Positions 27,386-34,725 of a stretch of DNA of 64,000 bases are shown in pieces. This DNA is from Vicinamibacterales bacterium. Lineage in GTDB: Bacteria > Acidobacteriota > Vicinamibacteria > Vicinamibacterales > Fen-181. The translations under genes and the position numbers were made by a program. Position 1 is the stretch's first letter, and each line of letters begins with the position of its first letter. Under the pieces are notes generated by a model that made no database searches, was not told the DNA's origin, and saw only the letters and a program-made list of their open reading frames with translations. The stretch spans positions 51,128 through 115,127 of the forward strand of contig DASXVO010000043.1 of the NCBI GenBank assembly GCA_036504215.1, in the 5' to 3' direction.

Positions 27386-27403
27386 GAAGACCTTCCGGTC
27401 TTC
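27386..27403 (+). promoter_or_regulatory. Hairpin in the rpmB leader
   Basis: GAAGACC-TTCC-GGTCTTC is a perfect 7-bp stem with a 4-base loop, located 21 bases before the rpmB start codon and followed by an AGGA ribosome site. It could be a site for L28 autoregulation or a translation-modulating structure; this is inference. Confidence 0.5.
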
Positions 27404-27424
27404 TTCAGCATCAGGAAGCGAAGT

Positions 27425-27616
27425 ATGGCGAAGCGGTGTGAAATCTGCGGAAAGGGACCGGCGTACGGCCGGAACATCAGCCACGCGCACAACGTGACCC
27501 CGCGGCGGTTCGAGCCGAACCTCCAGACGGTGCGTGCGTCGGTCAACGGTGGCGTGAAGCGCCTGCGTGTGTGCACGCGGTGCCTGCGGTCGGGAAAGGT
27601 CGTCAAGGCCGCGTAG
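27425..27616 (+). CDS. rpmB: 50S ribosomal protein L28
   Basis: 63 residues. Starts [20 protein letters not shown] and has the L28 hallmark RRFEPNLQ and [13 protein letters not shown]. CxxC pairs at both ends (CEIC, CTRC) mark the zinc-binding C+ form of L28, so no alternative zinc-free form is implied here. AGGAAG lies upstream of the ATG. It is directly followed by ridA. Confidence 0.97.
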   Translation: MAKRCEICGKGPAYGRNISHAHNVTPRRFEPNLQTVRASVNGGVKRLRVCTRCLRSGKVVKAA

Positions 27617-27622
27617 GTGCCT

Positions 27623-28009
27623 ATGCATCAGCCGATTTCGACGCCGGCGGCTCCTGCCGCGATCGGACCGTACTCGCAGGCGATCCGTGCGGGAGACTTC
27701 CTGTTCGTCTCCGGCCAGATCCCGCTCGACCCCGCGACGGGCACACTGCTCGAGGGTGACGTCAGGGCGCAGACCCAGCGGGTCCTCGAGAACCTCGGCG
27801 GAATTCTCGAGGCGGCTGGAGCGTCGTTCGATCAGGTGGTGAAGACGACCGTCTACCTGGTGGACATGGGCGACTTCCCGGCGATGAACGAGGTCTACGG
27901 AAAGTACTTCGCCTCTCCGGCGCCCGCCCGGGCGACCGTCCAGGTCGGCCGCCTGCCCAAGGACGTGCGCGTCGAGATCGATGCGGTCGCGTACCTCAAG
28001 ACCGAGTGA
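27623..28009 (+). CDS. ridA: RidA-family enamine/imine deaminase
   Basis: 128 residues from ATG 27623 (a GTG six bases earlier is possible). Hydrolyses reactive 2-aminoacrylate and related imines made by PLP enzymes. The family start [21 protein letters not shown], the internal [12 protein letters not shown], and the C-terminal [22 protein letters not shown] with the catalytic Arg and Glu are all present. It begins 7 bases after the rpmB stop and converges with relA/spoT, whose stop is 13 bases away. Confidence 0.93.
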   Translation: MHQPISTPAAPAAIGPYSQAIRAGDFLFVSGQIPLDPATGTLLEGDVRAQTQRVLENLGGILEAAGASFDQVVKTTVYLVDMGDFPAMNEVYGKYFASPAPARATVQVGRLPKDVRVEIDAVAYLKTE

Positions 28010-28022
28010 GCGAAGGCCGGGC

Positions 28023-30170
28023 CTATCTCGCGGCCCGCTCGACGGACAACACCCCCGTGACCTTGCGCAGCGACTTGAACACCTTCTCGAGGTGTTTGAG
28101 GTCGCGTATCTCGAGCGTCATGTCGATGTGGTCGAGGTGCCCATCGTGGGTCTTCGCCTCGATGTTCGTGATGTTCGTGTCCCCGATCTTGGCGCTGATT
28201 TCCGCCAACAGGCCCTTCCGATCCTCGACGACCAGGGCAAGGTCCACCGTGTACCCGCCCTGGTCTGCGGTCCGGTCCCACTCCACCTCGATGCGCCGAT
28301 CCGGCGTGTACAGGAGGTTGGTGACGTTCGGGCACGTCACCGCGTGCACCGACACACCCTTGCCGCGGGTGATGTAGCCGACGATCTTCTCGCCGCGGAT
28401 CGGATTGCAGCACCGGGCCCGGATCACGAGCAGATCGTCCGCCCCGCGCACCTTGATCTTGTCGCTGTCGCCTGAGAGCGCCCGGCGCACGGCGGACACG
28501 ACGCCCGTGGTCGGGCGTTCCTTGAGTTCCTCGACCGGCACGAGCTTGTCGAGCACCTGCCGCGCCTGGAGCCTGCCGAAGCCGATCGCCGCCAGCAGTT
28601 CCTCCACCTTCTGCATGCTGAACGCGGCGCTGGCCTTTTGCAGCTCGGCGTCTGACATCAACGTCTTCAGGTTCAGGTCGAAGCGGCGGATTTCCTTCTC
28701 GAGCATCCGCTGGCCGAGGTCGACGGCGCGGAGCTTCTCCTCGCCTTCCAGGTAGTGCTTGATCTTGTTCTTGGCGCGCGAGGTCGTCACGAAGTTGAGC
28801 CAGTCCCGGCTCGGCTTGTGTTTCGCCTGCGTCACAATCTCGACGATGTCGCCGTTCTTGAGCTGGGTGCGGAGGGGCACCATCCGGCCGTTGACGCGCG
28901 CGCCGACGCATTGGGCGCCGACGTCGGTGTGGATCGAGTATGCGAAGTCCACGGGCGTCGCGCCGCGCGGGAGGGGCTTGACCTGGCCCTTCGGCGTGAA
29001 GGTGTAGACCTCCTCCGGGTAGAGGTCGATCTTGAGGTTCTGGATGAACTCCTGCGGGTCGCGCACCTCCTGCTGCCACTCGAGCAGTTGGCGCAGCCAC
29101 ACGAAATACGGTTCGTCACGCTCGGCGCCGACCCGGCCTTCCTTGTACTTCCAGTGGGCGGCGATCCCTTCCTCGGCACGCAGGTGCATCTCCTCGGTCC
29201 GGATCTGCACCTCGAAGGGGAATCCACCCTCGCTGATGACCGACGTGTGGAGCGACTGATAGCCGTTCGGGCGCGGCATCGCGATGAAATCCTTGATGCG
29301 GCCCGGAACCGGCGACCACGTCTGGTGGATGATGCCGAGCGCCGCGTAGCAGTCCTTGATCGTCTTGGTGACGATGCGCAGCGCGACGAAATCGTACACG
29401 CGATCCAGATCGATCTTCTGGCGGCGGAGCTTCTGGTGGATGCTGTAGAGGCGCTTGGTGCGGCCGTCCACCTCGATGACGGGCACCTGCGCGTCACGCA
29501 GCTTCGACACAATCGTGCGCCGCAGCTCTTCGACGACTCCCTCGCTGGCCTTCCGCCGACGTTCGACGCGCGCCTTCAGCAGCTCGTACGCATCGGGCTC
29601 GAGGAAGCGGAACGCCAGTTCCTCCAGCTCGTTCTTGACCTTCGCCATGCCCAGGCGGTTGGCGATCGGCGCGTAGATGTCGAGCGTCTCCTGGGCGATG
29701 TGCAGCCGGCGGTCCTCGGGCAGGAAGTTGAGCGTCCGCATGTTGTGGAGGCGGTCCGCCAGCTTCACGAGGATGACGCGAATGTCGTCGACCATCGCCA
29801 GGAGCATCTTCCGGAAGTTCTCGGCCTGGCGTTCTTCGCTCGACGAGAAGGTGATCGCGCTGATCTTGGTGACGCCCTCGACGACGTGGGCGACCTCGCG
29901 GCCGAACGTCTGTTCGAGGCGCTCGGTGGTGGTGAGGGTGTCCTCGACGACGTCGTGGAGAAGCCCGGCGGCAATGGTCACCGCGTCCATCTTCATGTCG
30001 GTGAGGATCGTCGCCACCTCGAGGGGATGGACCAGGTAGGGCTCCCCGGAGTGGCGAACCTGTCCCTTGTGCTCGAGGGCCGAGAACACGTAGGCCCGTC
30101 TGAGCAGCTCGAGGTCGGCGTCCGGGTTGTACTCCCGGACCTTTTCCAGCAGGTCTTCGAAACGGATCAC
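28023..30170 (-). CDS. Bifunctional (p)ppGpp synthetase/hydrolase, RelA/SpoT family
   Basis: 715 residues from GTG 30170. Long RSH architecture: HD hydrolase domain with HDVVEDT and KLADRLHNMRT (about 70-160), synthetase domain with YDFVALRIVTKTIKDCY, and FEVQIRTEEMHLRAEEGIAAHWKYKEG (about 330-355), TGS domain (YTFTPKGQVKPLPRGATPVDFAYSIH), a helical/zinc-type region and a C-terminal ACT domain. The intact HDxxED motif indicates hydrolase activity, so it is a Rel/SpoT-type enzyme rather than a RelA monofunctional one. Sole RSH gene in the window. Confidence 0.94.
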   Translation of the reverse strand: MIRFEDLLEKVREYNPDADLELLRRAYVFSALEHKGQVRHSGEPYLVHPLEVATILTDMKMDAVTIAAGLLHDVVEDTLTTTERLEQTFGREVAHVVEGVTKISAITFSSSEERQAENFRKMLLAMVDDIRVILVKLADRLHNMRTLNFLPEDRRLHIAQETLDIYAPIANRLGMAKVKNELEELAFRFLEPDAYELLKARVERRRKASEGVVEELRRTIVSKLRDAQVPVIEVDGRTKRLYSIHQKLRRQKIDLDRVYDFVALRIVTKTIKDCYAALGIIHQTWSPVPGRIKDFIAMPRPNGYQSLHTSVISEGGFPFEVQIRTEEMHLRAEEGIAAHWKYKEGRVGAERDEPYFVWLRQLLEWQQEVRDPQEFIQNLKIDLYPEEVYTFTPKGQVKPLPRGATPVDFAYSIHTDVGAQCVGARVNGRMVPLRTQLKNGDIVEIVTQAKHKPSRDWLNFVTTSRAKNKIKHYLEGEEKLRAVDLGQRMLEKEIRRFDLNLKTLMSDAELQKASAAFSMQKVEELLAAIGFGRLQARQVLDKLVPVEELKERPTTGVVSAVRRALSGDSDKIKVRGADDLLVIRARCCNPIRGEKIVGYITRGKGVSVHAVTCPNVTNLLYTPDRRIEVEWDRTADQGGYTVDLALVVEDRKGLLAEISAKIGDTNITNIEAKTHDGHLDHIDMTLEIRDLKHLEKVFKSLRKVTGVLSVERAAR

Positions 30171-30211
30171 GTTGAATGGTGTCTAATGAGATGGTGACGT
30201 TCGAGCTTCTC

Positions 30212-30240
30212 ATCATAGAAGCCGACCCCGGGGGGGTCAA
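30212..30240 (-). promoter_or_regulatory. Promoter of the relA/spoT gene
   Basis: Minus-strand TTGACC (30240-30235), 17-base spacer, TATGAT (30217-30212). Start would be near 30205, giving a 35-base leader. Confidence 0.6.
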
Positions 30241-30269
30241 GTTTGGGGGAGCCAGTCGGACCGGTTCGC

Positions 30270-30299
30270 TTGACTTGTCAATTTTCCGTTCACTATACT
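30270..30299 (+). promoter_or_regulatory. Promoter of the TPR lipoprotein gene
   Basis: TTGACT (30270-30275), 18-base spacer, TATACT (30294-30299). It faces away from the relA/spoT promoter 30 bases away. The resulting leader of about 125 bases contains GGGTCC-7 bases-GGACCC, a 6-bp stem. Confidence 0.65.
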
Positions 30300-30430
30300 G
30301 GCGCGACCACCCGGGTCCGTCCTCAGGACCCACGGGTTCGGTCACAACACACGAGTCAACTACTCTTCGCGATCATTATCCCAGACCGTTGAAGACCGCT
30401 CTCCCGCGGTTCGGGGGCAAGGGGGATGCA

Positions 30431-31375
30431 ATGCAGAGGCGGTTCAAGGCGGCGTCGCTGGTTGTTGTGCTGACAGCCTTCAGCCTGACGCTGGTCGGTT
30501 GCGCGCAGCTAGGCGTGTTGAAGGCGCGCAAGGCCTTCAAGGAAGCGAACGTTCTGTATCAGCAGCAGGACTACAAGCGGGCGGCGGAACGGTACGAGGA
30601 GACGGTTCAGAACGACCCGAACCTGTCGACCGCGTATTTCTATCTGGCCAACAGCTACGACCAGATGTACAAGCCCAGCCGGAAGGGTGAGAAGCAGAAC
30701 GACGAATATCTCACGAAGGCGATCGAGAACTACCGGAAGTGCGCCGACAAGGAGAAGGACGCGAAGCTGAAGAAGCTGTCCCTCGAATACCTCGTGGCGG
30801 CCTACGGTCCCGACAAGATGAACGATCCGGCGCAGGCCGAACCGCTCGTGCAGGAGATGATCCGCCTCGAGCCGACCGAGCCCAGCAACTACTTCATCCT
30901 CTCGAAGATGTACGAGGATGCCGGGCAGTACGAACTGGGCGAGCAGACGCTCCTGAAGGCCAAGGAAATGCGGCCGAACGACTCGAGCACCTACATGCAG
31001 CTGGCGGGCTTCTACAACCGCCAGGGCGAGTTCGAGAAGACGATGGCCGCCCTGCAGGAACGCGCCGACAAGGAACCGAACAACCCCGAGGCGTTCTACA
31101 CGATTTCGTCGTATTACTGGGAGAAGGCCTATCGCGACTTCCGCCTGAAGGACGCCGAGAAGCTGAACTACATCACCCTGGGCCTGACTGCTGCCGACAA
31201 GGCACTCCAGCTCAAGGCCGACTATCCGGAAGCCCTGACCTACAAGAACCTCCTGCTGCGGTCTCAGGCCCTCGTCATCAAGGACCCGGCCAAGCAGAAG
31301 GAACTGCTCAAGGAAGCCGACACGCTGCGTGACCGTGCGATCGATCTGCGCAAGCAGAAGGCTGGCGGCAAGTAG
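30431..31375 (+). CDS. TPR-repeat lipoprotein
   Basis: 314 residues from ATG 30431. The lipoprotein signal ends in LTLVGCAQ (Cys near residue 24), so it is lipid-anchored, probably by the Lgt/LspA pathway encoded in this window. The mature part is a series of tetratricopeptide repeats (for example KAFKEANVLYQQQDYKRAAERYEETVQNDP and the following units) to about residue 250. It is rich in Lys/Glu. Likely a scaffold for envelope complexes; no specific partner is indicated. A clear terminator follows. Confidence 0.85.
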   Translation: MQRRFKAASLVVVLTAFSLTLVGCAQLGVLKARKAFKEANVLYQQQDYKRAAERYEETVQNDPNLSTAYFYLANSYDQMYKPSRKGEKQNDEYLTKAIENYRKCADKEKDAKLKKLSLEYLVAAYGPDKMNDPAQAEPLVQEMIRLEPTEPSNYFILSKMYEDAGQYELGEQTLLKAKEMRPNDSSTYMQLAGFYNRQGEFEKTMAALQERADKEPNNPEAFYTISSYYWEKAYRDFRLKDAEKLNYITLGLTAADKALQLKADYPEALTYKNLLLRSQALVIKDPAKQKELLKEADTLRDRAIDLRKQKAGGK

Positions 31376-31412
31376 GTTTCCCGGTCCCCTTCGCCTCTCG
31401 CGTGACCCTCTC

Positions 31413-31444
31413 GAGCCGTCCGATCCGCAAGGGTCGGACGGCTC
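31413..31444 (+). terminator. Terminator-like hairpin after the TPR lipoprotein gene
   Basis: A 14-bp stem (GAGCCGTCCGATCC paired with GGGTCGGACGGCTC, one T-G pair) closed by a GCAA tetraloop. It is followed by ATCTTGTGT, only a weak U-tract. Confidence 0.7.
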
Positions 31445-31456
31445 ATCTTGTGTACC

Positions 31457-31690
31457 GACACCCGCGCCCTTCGCGGCGTCGATGATGCCCACGATCTCGC
31501 CGCACCGCACGCCAGGGGCGCCGATGACATACAGGGTCTTGTCCTTGCGCCGGTCGAAGATCGTTCGTAGACGCGTCTCCAGGTCGCCTGGCGCCACATC
31601 CTGGCGGTTGATGGAGAGCACCCGGCCGGCTGTGTACTCCACGACGACGGCCGTCGGCGGCGCCTCGGGGTTTGCCGGACGGTCGGTGTC
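31457..31690 (-). pseudogene. Truncated ExbD/TolR-like remnant
   Basis: The translation VVVEYTAGRVLSINRQDV, then ETRLRTIFDRRKDKTLYVIG and IDAAKGAGV aligns closely with the periplasmic domain of the intact ExbD at 31855-32331 (VVDYTADRKLTINKQDV, ETRLRAIFEQRKDKTMFIIG, IDAAKGAGV). The N-terminal transmembrane part and the C-terminal EKVGIVTEGM segment are missing, and the 3' end runs into the neighbouring terminator hairpin. It lies just beyond the exbD operon terminator. Most likely a decayed duplicate. Confidence 0.75.
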
Positions 31691-31774
31691 ATGGCGAAGC
31701 CTCCTTGCCCTGGTAGACACCGAGAGCCGGGAGTCGGTCCGTTCCGCGGTGGTTGCGTGAGGGGGTCGTACACG

Positions 31775-31813
31775 AAAACAGACGGCCGGCTCGCACCGCG
31801 AACCGGCCGTCTG
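31775..31813 (-). terminator. Rho-independent terminator of the tonB-exbBDD operon
   Basis: On the minus strand an 11-bp perfect stem (CAGACGGCCGG at one arm) with a 13-base loop is followed by TTTT. It lies 41 bases after the last exbD stop. Confidence 0.75.
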
Positions 31814-31854
31814 AGAGGTGGTCTGTCTGCCTGTCCTACAGCGAACGAAACGGC

Positions 31855-32331
31855 CTATCGGCCAGCCCCGGCCTGCACGCCGGCAGCCTGGCGCATGCCT
31901 TCCGTGACGATCCCGACCTTCTCGACACCGGCGCCCTTCGCCGCGTCGATGACCTCGACGATGTCGCCGTAGCGCAGCGTCGGGGCCCCGATGATGAACA
32001 TCGTCTTGTCCTTGCGCTGCTCGAAGATCGCCCGGAGGCGCGTCTCGAGCTCGGCCATCGTCACGTCCTGCTTGTTGATCGTCAACTTGCGGTCCGCCGT
32101 GTAGTCCACGACGATCTGGTCGGTCTTGACCTCCGCCGCCTGCGGCGTGTTGGTCTCGAGCGGCAAGTTGATGTCGAGACCCTTCTGGCTCAGCGGAAGG
32201 GCAGCGAGGAAGATGACGAGGAGGACGAGGAGCACGTCGATCAGCGGGGTGACGTTCATGTCCGCACTGGCGTGCGGCACTTCACCCTTGACGATCTTCT
32301 CGGCTCCGTGGTGCTTGTGTGCGTGAGCCAT
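31855..32331 (-). CDS. exbD: ExbD/TolR-type biopolymer transport protein (second copy)
   Basis: 158 residues. A short cytoplasmic His-rich N terminus (AHAHKHHG), then DMNVTPLIDVLLVLLVIFLAALPL: the single transmembrane helix with the conserved proton-pathway Asp. The periplasmic domain follows. With ExbB it uses the proton motive force to drive TonB. It starts one base after the first exbD stops, so the two are co-translated; paired ExbD copies probably form a hetero-dimer. Confidence 0.93.
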   Translation of the reverse strand: MAHAHKHHGAEKIVKGEVPHASADMNVTPLIDVLLVLLVIFLAALPLSQKGLDINLPLETNTPQAAEVKTDQIVVDYTADRKLTINKQDVTMAELETRLRAIFEQRKDKTMFIIGAPTLRYGDIVEVIDAAKGAGVEKVGIVTEGMRQAAGVQAGAGR

Positions 32332-32332
32332 G

Positions 32333-32761
32333 TTACCTGCCCCCTCCCTGGCCGATCTTGCGCTCGGTAATCAAGCCCACGTTCTCGATCTGGGCCGCGC
32401 GGAGCTTGTCCATCGCGCTCATCACGGCTGAGTACGGCGCATCCACGTCCGCCTTGATCAGAACGATCTTTTCCTTCTTGGCCTCGAGCGCCTCGTTGAC
32501 CTTCTGGACCAGATCGTCTTCGCGAACCGGCACGGCGTTCAGGAAGAAGCGCTTATCAGCCGCGATGGCGATGACCGTCTGCTCCTGCGTCTCCGGCTTG
32601 TCGGCCGAGTTGGACGCCTGAGGGAGCCTGACGTCGACGCCCTTCTGTAGCATCGGCGCGATCAGCATCATGATGATCAGCAGCACCAGCATGACGTCGA
32701 CGAGCGGCGTCACGTTGATGTCCGCTTTCAATGAGCCTTTTGCACCAATATCCATTGACAT
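32333..32761 (-). CDS. exbD: ExbD/TolR-type biopolymer transport protein (first copy)
   Basis: 142 residues. DINVTPLVDVMLVLLIIMMLIAPML carries the membrane helix with the key Asp, followed by a typical periplasmic domain (VKADVDAPYSAVMSAMDKLRAAQIENVGLITE). Member of the tonB-exbB-exbD-exbD set; about 45% like its neighbour by eye. Confidence 0.93.
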   Translation of the reverse strand: MSMDIGAKGSLKADINVTPLVDVMLVLLIIMMLIAPMLQKGVDVRLPQASNSADKPETQEQTVIAIAADKRFFLNAVPVREDDLVQKVNEALEAKKEKIVLIKADVDAPYSAVMSAMDKLRAAQIENVGLITERKIGQGGGR

Positions 32762-32885
32762 TGTGGCGATCTCCTAAGCTAGCAAACCGACGCGAGCGAG
32801 CCGGTGCCCGAAGCCGGCGAGTCGGGCGGAGCTCGGAACCCCGCCCGACGACCGTCGAAATCTGGAACAGCGGAACGCGACGACG

Positions 32886-33557
32886 CTAGACGGATTTCTT
32901 GATGAAGAAGTCCACCATCTCCGACGAGGAGTTGTCCATCTCCACGTTGAAGTACTCGATCCGGCCCGTGAGGTAGTTGTAGAACCACACCGCCGGGATG
33001 GCGACCAAGAGTCCGAGCGCCGTCTCGACGAGCGCTTCCGCGATACCGGCCGACACGGCGCCGATGCCGCCCGACCCGGTGGCCGCGATGCCCTGGAACG
33101 CGTTGATGACGCCGACGACCGTGCCGAGCAGCCCGACGAACGGAGCCGTCGCGCCGATGGTCGCGAGCGCGGACACCATCTTCTTGAGGTCGGAACCGGT
33201 CAACGCCGAGGCGCGCTGGATGGCGCGGCGGACGGTGTCAACCATGTCTTCCTTGCTCATCTTCTCGCCACCCTCCTGCGCGAACTGGTATTCCTGCAGG
33301 GCCGCGAGAACGACCTTGGCGAGGTGGCTGTAGCGGTATTCCTTCTTGGTCGCGAGCGCGATGGCGTCCTTCAGACGGCCTTCCTTGAGCGCCTTGGCGA
33401 CCTGCGGGGCGAACAGCTTCGACTGTTTCCGCGCCTGGATATACGTGTAGATGCGCTCGATGGCCACGCCGAACGACAGCATCGACATGAAGAAGAGCAC
33501 GTACGCGATACCCTTCGCGAAGTATCCCATCTGATTCCAGATTTCGAGCAGATTCAT
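32886..33557 (-). CDS. exbB: MotA/TolQ/ExbB proton channel family protein
   Basis: 223 residues from ATG 33557 with a GGAGG site. Three membrane segments: GIAYVLFFMSMLSFGVAIER near the N terminus, ATIGATAPFVGLLGTVVGVINAF and LVETALGLLVAIPAVWFYNYL further on. These match the ExbB/TolQ core helices. Forms the pentameric channel around the ExbD dimer in the inner membrane. The gene sits between tonB and the exbD genes; there are 124 bases before exbD and 98 after tonB. Confidence 0.93.
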   Translation of the reverse strand: MNLLEIWNQMGYFAKGIAYVLFFMSMLSFGVAIERIYTYIQARKQSKLFAPQVAKALKEGRLKDAIALATKKEYRYSHLAKVVLAALQEYQFAQEGGEKMSKEDMVDTVRRAIQRASALTGSDLKKMVSALATIGATAPFVGLLGTVVGVINAFQGIAATGSGGIGAVSAGIAEALVETALGLLVAIPAVWFYNYLTGRIEYFNVEMDNSSSEMVDFFIKKSV

Positions 33558-33655
33558 CTGACCATCCTCCGAGTGTTCTGACGAGTTACCAGCCCCCGGG
33601 CGAGACCCGGGCACTTTCATGCGCCTTCCGAGGCGATCTCCTGTCTCCCGCTACC

Positions 33656-34375
33656 TCACTGCAGCGTGAAGTTCACGGTTACCGTCATGATGACCGGCAC
33701 CGGCACGCCGTTCAGGAGGGTCGGCGTGAATTCCCACTGGCGGACCGCTTCGAGTGCGGCCTGGTCGAGCAGCGGAATCGAGCGCAACACCTTGGCATCC
33801 TTGACCTTCCCATCGGGTCCGATGGTGGCCTCGATGATGACAACGCCCTGCACACGAGCCGACTGCGCGATTGCCGGATATACCGGCTTGACGTCCCTGG
33901 TCTTGGTCGGCGGCTTGATGTTGCCACCAACGCGGACCGGCGCCTGCGGCGGCGGCGGCGGCGGCGGGGCATCGGGCAGCCCGCCAACGACACCACCCAC
34001 GACGCCCCCGGGCACGCCACCTTCCACTCCACCCTGCACGCCACCCTCCAAACCGCTGTTGAGGCCCGACTCAGGCTTGATCTGAGACGGCGCCTGAACC
34101 GGCGCGGCATTCGGGTTGACGTCCATGACCGGCGGCGGCGCGGCAGCCTGGGCCGGTGGTGGTGGTGGTGGTGGTGGTGGCGGCGGCGGCGGAGGGGCCG
34201 CAAACGCCATCATGATCGGCGGGGTCGGCAGAATGTCAGCCGCCATCAGCGGGACGATGACGATCGCGCCGATGAGGACTAGGTGAACAAGAAACGAGAG
34301 CGGCACGGTGTACCACTTCTTGCTCCCGATCTTGATCGAAGGATTGACTACGTCACCAAACAGATCGCGTGGCAC
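33656..34375 (-). CDS. tonB: TonB-family energy transducer with polyproline and Gly-Val repeats
   Basis: 239 residues from GTG 34375 (strong AGGAGGAG site). One transmembrane helix (about 24-46) is followed by a run of 14 prolines (about 61-74), a spacer, a GGVxGGVxGGV repeat (about 108-133), a second seven-proline run, then the C-terminal TonB domain (KPVYPAIAQSARVQGVVIIEATIGPDGKV, VRQWEFTPTLLNGVPV). It transmits energy to outer-membrane receptors. The polyproline segment is encoded by a GGT/GGC microsatellite on the plus strand. Confidence 0.92.
   Translation of the reverse strand: MPRDLFGDVVNPSIKIGSKKWYTVPLSFLVHLVLIGAIVIVPLMAADILPTPPIMMAFAAPPPPPPPPPPPPPPAQAAAPPPVMDVNPNAAPVQAPSQIKPESGLNSGLEGGVQGGVEGGVPGGVVGGVVGGLPDAPPPPPPPQAPVRVGGNIKPPTKTRDVKPVYPAIAQSARVQGVVIIEATIGPDGKVKDAKVLRSIPLLDQAALEAVRQWEFTPTLLNGVPVPVIMTVTVNFTLQ
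34159..34197 (-). repeat. Proline-codon microsatellite in tonB
   Basis: On the plus strand about eight GGT then several GGC/GGA triplets in a row, encoding the 14-proline run. Trinucleotide slippage would change the length of the periplasm-spanning segment without a frameshift. Confidence 0.85.
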
Positions 34376-34417
34376 CGGTCTACTCCTCCTGCTCGCTCGT
34401 TCTCAGCAAGGCGGCCG

Positions 34418-34447
34418 ATTATAGCCAGTCCGAAAAAGAGGTGTCAA
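34418..34447 (-). promoter_or_regulatory. Consensus promoter of the tonB operon
   Basis: Perfect TTGACA (34447-34442), 18-base spacer, perfect TATAAT (34423-34418), the best sigma-70 match in the window. Start near 34411; the leader carries AGGAGGAG before the GTG. The 278 bases from 34448 to the hppA stop at 34726 show no gene, only a weak GGCGG/CCGCC stem near 34660-34686. Confidence 0.8.
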
Positions 34448-34725
34448 CGAAACGCCGGCTCTGGCACGCCTGACTGATTAGACACCGGTTATGGAAAAGT
34501 GGGTGATCGGGAACGGTCGGGTCAGGCTCTGACGAGGGCGCCCGCGAGACCGAAATCGGGGCATTGTATCGATCCGACCCGCCGCAAGTCAAACCACCCG
34601 TCATCGAACCAACCTCATGACCATCGGAACGCCACTCGACGGCTTGAATCGGATCGGACGGCTGGCGGCCCCATGGACCGCCAACCGCGCCGCCTTTCCC
34701 CGTTCTTCGGCGTCCGTTTCGCCCG

